Both the position numbers and the translations under genes were made by a program. A stretch of 64,000 nt of DNA, taken from Durusdinium trenchii (Eukaryota; Sar; Dinophyceae; Suessiales; Symbiodiniaceae). The DNA is taken from NCBI GenBank assembly GCA_963970005.1, contig CAXAMN010003570.1, positions 302,954 to 366,953 on the forward strand, in the 5' to 3' direction. Below, piece by piece: positions 21,752 to 32,190 of the stretch. Position 1 is the stretch's first letter. Each line of letters starts with the position of its first letter. A model generated the notes under the pieces. That model saw nothing but the letters and a program-made list of their open reading frames with translations. It searched no databases and was not told where the DNA came from.

Positions 21752-23451
21752 TTAGTGGCGTTGTCCGCCCTTTTCTGTTCCATGCAGCATTTCTACGCAT
21801 TTGTCTCCCAGGTCTGTGGTGTCCGCCCTTTTCTGCAACATTTCTATTCCTTTGTTTCCCAGGTCTGTCACTAGCAGATCTTTGATGGTCTGCGCTCTGG
21901 TTGCCTTCTTGGGCAAGTTGGGAGCTTGGGCGGACGGAGGTGCTCGCTGGTCCCCAATTGTTTCCAAGACACTGGCTGTGAGGCCTGGGTGCATGCGGGC
22001 GCCACACGCACTGCAGTGAAAGCCACTTCTGTGGGGCTCCCGTCGATGGTGAGAGTTGGTCCATGGCTTCCTGCATTGGTTGGCCCATTCTTTTTTGTAC
22101 TGTTTAGTTTGCTTGCCTTTGGTGACGTGGGGCCTTTTCATGGATGTAGTGGGTCTTGTCACCATAGATCTTGGCGAGGTGGTTCGTGGCATGTTGGTAT
22201 ATCGACTCATGATCTGCGTCCAAGGTCTTTTGCCACTCGGTGCGCCGCCTATCACGTACAACTGTGGTTGGCTACCAGGGGCTTCTGGTGAGCTGGTGTT
22301 GCGGCTGACATACAGTACAGTGAGTCTCTGCATGTCATGCACTGTGAGGTCGGCAAGCAGGTCGAGGTAGGGCTGTCTGTGATGTGGTTGGGTCCATGCT
22401 TCCCAGACTGTTGTGAGCTGGACCATGACACGGACCGGAGTGGTGGTGTGCTTGGCCAATGCCACTAAACCTGCAAAGATGGCCCTAGCTTTGTTTCGCG
22501 GTCCTGGCGCAATGCCAGTTATGGCACCTAGCCTCTTGAGTTGTCCAAGCGCCATGGTGTAGGCGCAGAGTCCAAACACCCACAGTTGGTTGCGGGCTGT
22601 AGGTGCCATCCTGTGGATGCTCTTGTTGGCGGAGATCTTGGGGTTCCAAAGGTATCCACCCAGCTGTCCATAGTGATCCATTCAGGAGGCATTGGTTCAT
22701 GCTCTTGGTTCTTGCGCCACTTGCACGCCCAAATGATGTGCTTGGGTGTGGCAGGAACGTTGCAGATAGGGCTCCAGCTTCCACCATGTGTCCTGCAGAG
22801 TGAGGGTGCTTTCTAGTGTTTCTGGTCTGGTCCAACGCAGTAGATCTGCCACTCTTGGAGGTACACTATTGCCGCTTGCAATTGGCCCCCGTATCTTGCT
22901 CCACGTAGAGGCAGTTGGTCTGGTGGCCAGGCCTGGGCCAATCTGTGGGATGGCCCGGATGTGATGGATGACCACTTGGTCTACTGGATCTATGTACCGG
23001 TTGCTGCGCAGGTCATAGACTATCCAAGAGGCCCCTGGCGTTGTGCCCAAGCTGCTTGGCCAGCGCGTGCCTGAGGGCAGTGCGATATCTTAGAGCCAAT
23101 CCTTGCCCTTCGATTCCCCACAATGCAACTGGTTGAACGCCGCCTCTGTGAAGTCGTAGTCGTAGTTTGAGTGCTGGCAGTTTCAGGTTGCGGAGCTTGA
23201 GCTTCCTGCGATGGGCTTTGGAGATCCTCTGTTTCATGACTGGGATCCTGCCTGGCTGCTTGATGATCCACTCCAACGTCTCTCATCACTGTGGCAACTG
23301 GAGGTTCGTCCTCTCTGAGGAGTTCTTTGAGTGCCTTGTCAGTGGCTTTGTCGGTGGCGATGAAGGCTGTTTTCTTTGGATTGACTCTCAAGCCCAATCC
23401 AACTAACCTTTGGCGGAGATCTCTGTAGGCCGCAACAGCATTGTTGGCCAC
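21752..23451 (-). pseudogene. LINE thumb/RNase H-like/ribbon module, second copy
   Basis: It starts in mid RT (VGLGLRVNPKKTAFIATDKA), with no palm motifs, then a thumb in other frames and a 309-codon frame (21752-22681) with NQLWVFGLCAYTMALGQL, VMVQLTTVWEAWTQPHHRQ, KGKQTKQYKKEW, HRSGFHCSACGARMHPG and a tail that duplicates itself (DLGNKGIEMLQKRA, DLGDKCVEMLHG). The join to the first copy lies at AANSKVQVANNAVAAYRDL, inside both coding regions. Confidence 0.65.
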
Positions 23452-25014
23452 CTGGACTTTGCTGTTTGCCGCCTGAAAAGCTCAGCCGAAGGTGGTGAGC
23501 GCCTGATGGCGGATCCTTTGCAAGTCTTCTGGAGCGCTCCGGTGACTATTGGTCTCTGCTTGGCATCTAACTGGACTTGGACGCGGCAGTTTTTACAGCG
23601 CACCTTTTCACCGCGCTGCCACAAAATGCGGCTGGCATTGCCTGCATGTGGTTGATTGTAGGCCTGATCGATGCACTGGCCTTGGACAAAAGCCTGAAAG
23701 GCTGCCTCGTTTGTTGTGGAGACTAGTGCCACATTTGCCACAACGTAGATAAATTTTGGTTTCTTCGAGGGCATGTTGCTCTGGTCCTGGAGGGTTGGTC
23801 TGTTGCTGGTTTAACAGTTGCGCAATCACCTGTGCCCTTGTGAGCTTTTTGGGTAGTGGTTTACGCGGGCTGTTTTGGTCAGGATATTCTTCTTCCAGCT
23901 GCAGCAGTGGGCAGGGCTGCAGAAGTCTCTCTTCAATGGTGGAGACCGTCAGGGCTTAGTGGGCGCGCAGTCCGCAGGCACTGCAGTGAAACCCACTTCG
24001 ATGGGGCTCCCATCTGTGGTTTGGAGCCTGCCATGGCTTCTGGCATTGCTGGACGAGCTGCTTCTTGCGCTGTTTGGTTTGCTTTCCTTGGTGTCTGGGC
24101 GCCTTCTGGTGTATGTAGTGGTCCTTGGCTAAGCCTGGCCGCACCGTGCTGGTAGATCTCAGTGTTGTCCTGATCCAAGACTTTTTGCCATTCAGTGGCC
24201 CTTCTGTCATCATTGGCTCTCTCCCAGGCTACCAATGATGTGGCTCACTGCCTGGGGCGTCCGGGGCTCGTGCATTTCTGCTGACATACAGGACTGTGGC
24301 CCGGTTCATGTCTTGCTCTGCGAGGCCTTCAAAAAGGTCCAACTAGGCCTGTCTATGTCTGGCTTGTGTCCAGGCTTCCCATACAGCCACTACTTGCACA
24401 ATGACCTTGACTTGGGTGTTGGTGTGCTTGGTAAGGGACACAAGACCTGCCAGCAGTGCTCGCATCTTGTTTTGTGGGCTGCTTGGAATGCCTGCGATTG
24501 CTCCAAATCGTTAAAGTTGTCTCAAGCTCATGGTATGGACACAGAGGCCAAAGATCCACAGCTGGCTGCGTTGGTCATAAGTGGAAGGAGTGGCATCTAG
24601 TGTACACGCCCATCCTTGATGCTGATGGGGTGCCAGAATCTCTGCAGGTCCTGCCATGCGCCATGCCTTTGGGTTTGTGCACCTGGCCTTGGTGCCACTT
24701 ACACAACCAAAGGATGCGCTTTGGCACTGCTTGGGTTGTCCGTTCTCTCTGAACTGCACTGCTCCTTGCACCCAGGTCTTGAGATGTGTCTTGTGTTCTG
24801 CTGGCAGCTTCTTGATTTGTTGATGGTAAACATGCCAGTCCAGCCCAGCGATGAGGTGCTGGTGATGGAGTCTTTGGGCCAGTCTGTTGATTCGCTGACT
24901 TCGTGCCTCTTGGAGCAGGATCTTCTCAAGCTTCCACCATGGATCTCGTATGGAGAGCTCGTTTTCCAGAAGCAGTGGCGTAGCTGTCCGTGTCCATGTG
25001 GAGGTCTTCGACAC
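23403..25014 (-). pseudogene. LINE RNase H-like domain and zinc ribbon, first copy
   Basis: Downstream of the RT the frames give a region around PKRILWLCKWHQ, then GWACTLDATPSTYDQRSQLW with FGLCVHTMSL, then VKVIVQVVAVWEAWTQ, a basic hinge (KQTKQRKKQLVQQCQKPW), HRSGFHCSACG, and a zinc ribbon made of YLRCGKCG and VRCKNCRVQV. The LDATP strand fits the first Asp of an RNase H fold. The ribbon is probably the C-terminus of the polyprotein. Frameshifts occur near 24.5, 24.2 and 23.95 kb. The sequence then runs into a second RT thumb at 23451. Confidence 0.65.
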
Positions 25015-26396
25015 ACCACTTCCACTCAGTCATGTAGACGATGGTGGCTGCCATTGGTGTTTTGACAATGTACCACGGGTGTTGTTTGGCTTGCACTTGC
25101 TGATGGAGCTGGTGCCACGCTTGCTCCAGGTGTGCTACTTGCTCGGTTGGCCATGTGTGATACAATGTGCGTAGGGCCTTTATGTGGTGCACCACAATCT
25201 GATCCGCTGGATCTATGTACTTGTGGCTGTGGGCGTCATAGGTGGCATCCAGCATTCCTCCAGTGTGATGGCCTAGATTGGCGGCCATGGCTTGTCTGAG
25301 GGCCGTTCGATATCTGGCCGCTAAGCCCTGGCCTTCGATTCCCCGCAATGCCACCGGTTGAATGCCCCCTTTGTGTAGTCTCAGCCTGACACGGAGTGAA
25401 GGAATCTTCAAAGTTCGCAGCAGCTTGAGCCTTCTTTGTTTGGCCTTGGCGAACCTTTGACGTAGGACAGGGATGCGTCTTCTTCTTGCAGCTTGATGAT
25501 CCACACCCAGGTCTCGCGTGACAGAAGCCACGGGTGGTTCATGTGGTGTCAACAGCTCCCGTAGTGCACGGTCTGTGGCTTTGTCCGTTGCAATGAAAGC
25601 CGTCTTCTTCGGATTTACCCGGAGTCCAAGGCCAACGAGCTTGTTGTGGAGATCTCTGTAGGCCTCAACAGCTGTTTGCGCAACTTGCATGGGAGTGGAT
25701 CCTGCCGTATCGAACCCAACATCATCAACCCAACTCGAGAGATGAACATTTTCACGCTTCTGCTTCCAGGGTATCAGAGCCGGCGCAAGAACTGGGATCG
25801 TGTCGTAGAAGGTGGACATGTCCATCAACACTGTGACTCCGTGATATCCTCTGGCTTTATGGACTTCTTGACGTAGAAGGCGCTCTAAGGCAACGTGGAG
25901 TACGTTTGCCCTTGGCCTGGCCCGGTCGTGATCCATGGTGGCCGGCAATTCCTGTCGCCATTCAAGAAGTGGTTTGTGGAGTCTGCACCAAGTGCGCCAG
26001 AGGACTGATGTGAGGGTGATAGGGGAGCATCACTACCATATGCATCTGCATCTCCGCTTGTGCTTCCATGGTGTGGAAAAGTTGAAGCAATGGTGCCAGA
26101 GCCAGCGGTGGTGCACTCCGCAGCAACTGAGTGGAGACAGCATCTGGTCCATTGGCTTTGTCAGACAAGCCTTTGAGTACTCTGCAGAGTTGTCCAACTG
26201 TCAAAGGTTCCAAAGCTTGAGCTTGGGCTCTTGCCTCTTGTTGTAGGCTGGTTCGTGGGTGGGGCTGGTTGTCCTCTCGGACGTGCCAGAGGTTGCCCCA
26301 ATCTGCTGGCCTTTGATTCATCCTGTCTGGCATTGGGATTTGCCTATACGGCCGTTCCCAAGCTCGCTGCTCTTGAGGGTTCGATGCTTTCATCAT
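24926..26396 (-). pseudogene. LINE reverse transcriptase, motif B region deleted
   Basis: The RT fingers lie in the frame at 25962-26396 (VLKGLSDKANGPDAVSTQLL). A frame change near 25950 leads to a 340-codon frame with motif A as TVLMDMSTFYDTI and motif C as HLSSWVDDVGF. Then come GLRVNPKKTAFIATD and a basic thumb (RLRLHKGGIQPVALRGIEGQ). Only about 20 residues separate motifs A and C, so the palm segment with motif B is missing and this RT cannot be active. The fold and motif order fit a non-LTR retrotransposon RT. No SL or poly-A features occur inside. Confidence 0.85.
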
Positions 26397-27444
26397 TGGC
26401 CAATTGTTGCGCTTCTTGTAGTTGATGGTGCATCGTTTGGATCATGAGGTCGGCTGCATGGGGGTCCCGGCGCTTGCGCCAATGGCGGCATGTGTCTAGG
26501 AACCGTCCCCATGTCGGGGGTCCGACCCAATGCTTGCGCACATCACGCACAGCCTGCATGAAGCCATGAACCGGGCCCTTGGTTTTGTGGGCAGGGTGCT
26601 TTTGGCTAGCTGAAATCTCGCCCTGAGTTGCTCCCAGAATGCTGGTTTGCCCTTTTTCCATGTTTGTCCTGGTTTGGTGGGTACCAGGCTTGATGACAGC
26701 CTGAAGATTGGCTCCCCTGCCTTGAGCCGCCCAAGGATGTTCTTGTAGTAGATATTGCTCCGTTTTGGAGATGGTATGACGTCCCATGTAGCCGTAGCCG
26801 TGAGAAGCTCTGCTGCTGTCTGTTGATCCTTTTGCCTGCGCAGTGGCTTGGGTCGTGACAGTCCTGGAGGCGTATCCATCAATGCCTCTTGGTATGTCTT
26901 TCGCGGCCATGATGTAGTCTGGGTGTTCATAGTGCTCTTTCCCCCATGTCCTTGTCCTTTGCCTTTTCCAGTGGATGTGCTGCATGGTTGGCCACCAGGT
27001 TCCACATCTTCTACACCTTGTGCCTGCCTGGAGCTTGTCCTGCCATATCCAGCTTTTGCAAGAGATATGACTGCAAGCCAGATAGCTGCGGCACCAAGAG
27101 GAGGCTTTGCTGGTCGTCATCGTAAATGATGAAAGGGCCCTCAGTGGCCTTGGTGTAGGTTAAGAGAAAGGCAAGCTGGGTGGCTCCGATCAAGATCTGG
27201 CCCTGTTTGGTGAGTTAGTTGGAGCACCAATCACCAGGTAGAGTCCAGAGATGTGGCCAGGCGAGCAAATTGCCAGTTGCCGGAGAGGTCCTCAAGAGTG
27301 TCGTTGAGGAAGTCGGAGATAGCGAGCAAAGAATGTGCTGTAGCGGGATGGGCCGTCCTGGTGCACAAACTCCTGAACTATGTTCTGCCGCACGAGCCTG
27401 ACTTTTGGGGCAGCAGGCTTGATCAGCTGGACGGCTTGAGCCAT
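26344..27444 (-). pseudogene. LINE N-terminal region with CXXC motif
   Basis: The first frame begins MAQAVQLIKPAAPKVRLVRQ, whose ATG is formed where the microsatellite meets the spliced-leader remnant. A frame change near 27325 leads to ISDFLNDTLEDLSGNWQFA, and a further frame (27011-27193) to TQLAFLLTYTKATEGPF. The frame at 26344-27120 carries WIWQDKLQAGTRCRRCGTWW, a basic stretch and a helical tail. Only one CXXC is evident. The same opening recurs in the fragment at 48430-48950, which supports its being the true 5' end of this family. Confidence 0.6.
27435..27443 (-). other. Truncated dinoflagellate spliced-leader relic at LINE 5' end
   Basis: The minus strand reads TGGCTCAAG, the last nine bases of the dinoflagellate spliced leader, immediately before the element's coding region and immediately after CATG/CATA repeats. 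Nine bases alone could be chance. The homologous fragment at 48929-48949 has the leader almost complete at the same place. Confidence 0.6.
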
Positions 27445-27474
27445 GCATGCATGTATGTATGTATGTATGTTTGT
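27442..27474. repeat. CATG/TATG microsatellite at LINE 5' end
   Basis: Tetranucleotide repeats CATG then TATG border the 5' end of the minus-strand LINE. The strand and repeat family match the microsatellite at its 3' end. Confidence 0.9.
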
Positions 27475-30400
27475 ATTCTTTTTGGAAAATAAATGCCGAC
27501 TTGGTCATCCCCAGCACTGTCAACCGTGCAGCCTCAGCCACCAAGTCCTGTTTTCAAGGGCCACATTTTTGGACGGTCTTATTAGATATCCCTTTTTATG
27601 GCTTGTCCATGATGTTTCACCTCCCCAGATAGCTGTTGTTCTATGCCGGAAACAAGTGCTGCTCTTTGTGCTTTGTCTGAGGCAAGTTTATGATTTGCTG
27701 TATTTGTTGGTGAGTCAAACATGCAACTGGGATACGGCCACCAAAGCAGGCAATGACCACGAGAAGAAGAGCGTGCGGCCATCGTTGCTGAGCCTGCACT
27801 CGTTCAGGATGCTAGTCAAACACAAAAACGATGCATGTCTCAAATGTACTGCACCCTGCCTCAAGGAATTTAGAAGCTGTGGAGGATCACAAGGGCGTGT
27901 ATATCGAACTATGGTCGTCTGCAGGCTGTGAACCCCTTCGCTGATGGCCAGCCCTTGAGGAAAAACAACATTTAGAATCCTCGGACCGAGCATTCAGTCC
28001 CCACTGATGAAGTGTTCAGGTGCAAGAAACCTCCAAGCACCCCCACACCAAATTAGATGCTTGTGCGACTGTCTGATGCCCGTCAAAATTCAAGGTAGTG
28101 CGGCTTGACTCATGGATGGTACAGCGTGGAGGATGTCCATATCTGCAGGCCATCCATTCAGTATTTGGATTGTTCGGCAAGTATAAGGATAAACACACAT
28201 CAAGAAGTATGAGGCAAATGCCACGCCAATGACCAGGCATACAATCTATAGTATGCAATTCGCTGTCCCCAACTGTGCACAAAGACATCACACTTTCTGC
28301 AAGACTGGTGCAAGTAAAATGAAAAGAACAAAAGTACTGTATATGGCTAAAAGAAGTGCAGAGCCCATGCAAGGCATAACCACAAACCACAAAGCAGCAC
28401 ATGTGTGAAAGCTGCATGAATACACAAATAATTGAGGGCGCGCTGCATGTCATGTAAGTGTTGAAAATGACGCCACCAGGTATGAAATGTTCACCAGCCA
28501 GAACACACTTGACAAGCAAGCTCAAGTTATAGATTCCGTTCATGCTGCGTTTGTTTTTGGCTATGAGAAGGTGAGCAACTTGAGCAACGCAATATGTAAG
28601 CTTCAATTCCTTTCTGCTTCAGCACCCTCTTAGTTCAAGCGCTTTTCTGTGGGTATTGGCAAAAACTCTGCATGCCATAACCATACATGTCCTTGTCCAC
28701 TTGAAAGGGAAGTTCAAAGAACGCAAAGTTGAGAGTGTGCCAAGGGGCATGCCGCAAGGCAGTTGTTGACCATCTGGACAATTGCCAATCTCTGTGCAAA
28801 GATCCACTTCAAAGCTTCTGTGGTCATTGCAAGGCTGCCCTCGGGCCTCCTGCGATTGAACCCTCACGCAAGTCCAGTCAGTTTAATTGGAGCACAATCT
28901 GTTGAAACTTGACAATACGCTCCAGCTGGTCATTAATTTTGTCCTCAGGTTTGTTTGTTTCTTGGTTTGACTGGGTCTTGGCCTGCCCATACTTTGCGTA
29001 CGCACAGTACACCTCCCAAGGCTGGCATGTTAAAAGTGGGAGATATATAAGCCCTGAAGCAATCTATTTAGGTGTAAGCTCAATGAAGCTTGCAAAGTTT
29101 CGGCAGCCTGGTCACCCATGGATGTACCTGTTCCATCGTCATTATCCTTCACCTCAGAAATGCTCATTACACAACAGCACTATAGTGCTACATGGCCTCA
29201 AAATCCTCGATACTTATTCTCCGCCGGGGCACCTCTTGATGAGTAAGATTCCCATACTCCAGCTGCCAAAACAGGCGCTTGCTAGCTTGTAGAAGGTGCC
29301 ATGCTTTCACCACCTCTCCACCACCTTTCAAGCCACATATTCATGAATGTTCATAAAATCTCAAGAACCTTTTCAGCTTGCTGCATGTGTCAGAAGAGCT
29401 AGTTCGGGACCTTCTTCAGGACCGGCTTCCAGCAAAATGCGCTCATTGCTGGCATTAAGCTCCACGGCGACAGAGAAGCTGATCTTCACAAAGTTGAATT
29501 TCAACCGAAGGCAGTGAGCAAAGAACATTGGGAAACTCTTTAAAACTAATATGTGCAGCTTTCGAAAAGAGTATATAATTCATCATGATTAATCCCATGC
29601 AGTTAAACTCATTGCGGCCTCAAGTAGGCGATCATCTTCAAGTCTTACTGCTGGTTGAGGAGGAGGCCACTCGACACAGAAATCAATCTTTAGGTCCTCA
29701 TGGCATCATGATGAATCATTTGGCGATTCCTGTATATACTTCATTCCCACCGTCAGTGACAGTCACCCACCCAGGGTGACCGGTGGACTGATGAATTTAC
29801 TCATGGTACGAACGAAGTGGGAAACCAAGGCACCGAGATCAATGACTTGACATAACAACTAGCCGTAGCTAGCCTGACGGACTATGATCTACGCACTAAC
29901 TGGCTGGAATTCTGATTAAAATTGTTTCTACTCTTCCTTGTCTCTGCATCTGACCTCACCCAGCTAGACTCGGGAGAAGTGCCTTGCTGACCTTTCTGAT
30001 ATTGAGCGAACCATTCAGGTTGGGTTTGCATTATGTTGAATGTTTGTGGCAATGAAATCCACCAGCGAAAATCGTACCCCGCCTCACACAGCGCAGTCTG
30101 AGAGTTGCATGATCCCGCCGCCTTTGACGCAAGGAAGTGTGCATACTTGATCAATGCTCTCGCACATGAGGTTTGCAAAGCCTCCATGTCAAGATGGAAT
30201 CTGTAGCAGCACCCGGCAGTAAGTGGATGGTCTGGCTTGAAGATTAGAGTTCCTTAGAGCCAGCAACCCTGTTTGAAACAGAGTATGGGCCAGCATGAAA
30301 AACTCTGAGAAATCAAGGTTGAAGGTAGGATTATGCTAATCTATGGTGGCCCTCACCGCCGTCTTGTTCTTCCAAGCATGCGTTGTAACTACAGTAGTTG

Positions 30401-31461
30401 TACCATGTTTGATCAAAACGGGTTTGATCTGAGTGGATAGCACTCAGATTTCGATACACTCGTTGGCGGCACGTATTTGGAGCCATTCTCGAAATGCCGC
30501 AACATCAACTCACTGGCTCGGTACACTCTATAGTAAGGGTTAAACCCCAATCACGCGAAGAACAAACACGAGCAAGGCAAAGTCCCATGTCCTTGTACGA
30601 AGTTAGTGCAGACCAGCGGCTCCCAGGCATTTGAGCCTGATCGGCTTCAAAGCTGAAAACTGACAAAGGAAGGAAAAATCAATGAAACATTTATCAAGGT
30701 GTTCTCTCCCGCACTTGTTCTGCAAGTGCTAAGCACAATGATACAATGAAGTTAGCAGGACAGAAGATCTATCAACATCAGCAATCTTGGTATGGTTAAA
30801 ACAAAAAACACCGGCAAGGGACCCCAAATAGTGTAAAGAGGAACAGATGGAACATGGCATCACGTGGAAGGAAAGAAGGAGCACACAGAGGAGAGCACAA
30901 ATATGAGAGGATACATACAAGAGCACAAGTGTGAGAGTGCACAGATGAGAGCAGCAGATGCGGAAGCATGTGAAAGACCAGAGGGACCAGGCGTGAGTTT
31001 GTAAGGAGGAGAGTGCGACCAACGTAGTGCCAAAAATGCTAGAGTAGTATGGCTTGAAGGTCGTTGTAAAACAAAAAGCTACGACTGCAGACGCGCATGT
31101 TTTCCGCGTGCGCATGCAGTGGCAAGCTGCGAGTGCGCGCGACTCCGATGCGAGGGGCCGCCCCAGCGCAACCGCATGGGACGAGATGAAGGATGCGACG
31201 AAGCCGGAGAGTAGACTGTCAGCTTGTGGAGGATATCAGGCCGCAAGCCATGCATCATACTCGGCATCCACGTGGCACCAAAGAACCCGGCCGCCGCGCG
31301 AAATCGGATTGGCGGCACGCGCCTCCAAAAGAGTCAACAATAAGGGGGCCAGGTATTTGGTTCCATGTTTGAGCAAAGCCTTCACCCACACAGGGTTGCC
31401 GTTTGAGGTAGGCAAAAAAATACCCTCGCTTCCTGACGCTATTTTGACGCCACTGGCGGGG
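27475..31461. other. Stretch without recognisable gene
   Basis: The longest frame is 196 codons (28016-28606, minus). It is cysteine-rich with scattered hydrophobic stretches, but no domain is recognised and it may be chance. No tandem repeat or element motif was seen. Confidence 0.35.
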
Positions 31462-31797
31462 CGTTCACAAAGTACTGCGCCTGCCACGAAATCTGCACAT
31501 TGAGATTCACAAAGTGCTGTGCCTGCTACGAAATCTGCACATCGAGATTCACAAAGTGCTGCACCTGCCACGAAATCTGCACTTCCAGACTCAGCAAGTG
31601 CTGCGCCTGCCACGAAATCTGCACATCTAGATTCACACAGCGCTGCGCCTGCCACGAAATCTGCACATCGAGATTCACAAAGTGCTGCGCCTGCCACGCA
31701 ATCTGCACATTGAGATTCACAAAGTGCTGCGCCTGCCACGAAATCTGCACATCGAGATTCACAAAGTGCTGCGCCTGCCACGAACTCTGCACATCGG
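31462..31797. repeat. 42-bp tandem repeat, eight units, degenerating to about 32190
   Basis: Units opening GATTCACAAAGTGCTGCGCC and continuing TGCCACGAAATCTGCACATC start every 42 bp at 31462, 31504, 31546, 31588, 31630, 31672, 31714 and 31756. Beyond 31800 the core TGCGCCTGCCACGAAAT recurs irregularly to about 32190. The period is divisible by three, so frames on both strands stay open: CADFVAGAALCESR repeats on minus and FTKCCACHEICTSR on plus. That openness is not evidence of coding. Confidence 0.9.
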
Positions 31798-32190
31798 AGA
31801 TCCAAAATGAGCAAATTGCACGAGGCTTTCGCAAATTTTGAAATGCGTTTCAGAGATGCAGTGCCTGCCACGAAATCATGCCTGCAGGTCATACGAAATG
31901 CTGCACTGCCCACGCAAAATCATCCTCAAGTTCAAATTCCAAAAATGCGACCCCTCTCACGAATTCAGCCGTTTCACCTCAAAATATCGCATCCATGGTG
32001 CGGATTCCCTGCGCCTGCCGCGTGAAACGCAGTCCTGCGAATGACACACGCCTGCCAACGTTTTTGCAACGTCCACAAAACACTGCGCCTGCCACGAAAT
32101 TTGCAAAGTCTCCGATTCCTTGCACCTGCCACGTAAAATGACCTTTTCGAGGCTCCAATGTGTCGAATTCCTTGCGCCTGCCAGGCAAAA

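Larger units (their letters stand above)
18868..27444 (-). mobile_element. LINE-like retrotransposon mosaic with iterated 3' modules, bounded by CATA microsatellites
   Basis: Read on the minus strand, the element opens with nine bases of the spliced leader (TGGCTCAAG, 27435-27443), then an N-terminal region with a CRRCG motif, RT fingers and palm, an RT thumb, an RNase H-like domain and a zinc ribbon. After that, the thumb/RNase H-like/ribbon block recurs at 23451-21752, 21660-20700 and (RNase H-like and ribbon only) 20370-18868. It ends 40 bp from a TATG microsatellite. Frameshifts are frequent. It may be one insertion built by template switching or several nested truncated copies. Confidence 0.75.

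Noticed and set aside
28016..28606. 196-codon minus ORF as a gene
   Set aside because: No recognisable motif, no supporting neighbours, and cysteine/hydrophobic composition that looks accidental; kept only as a note.
31236..31913. 225-codon minus ORF with FVAGAALCES repeats
   Set aside because: It is the translation of the 42-bp tandem repeat. Plus-strand frames are open through the same array because the period is divisible by three, so length carries no coding signal.
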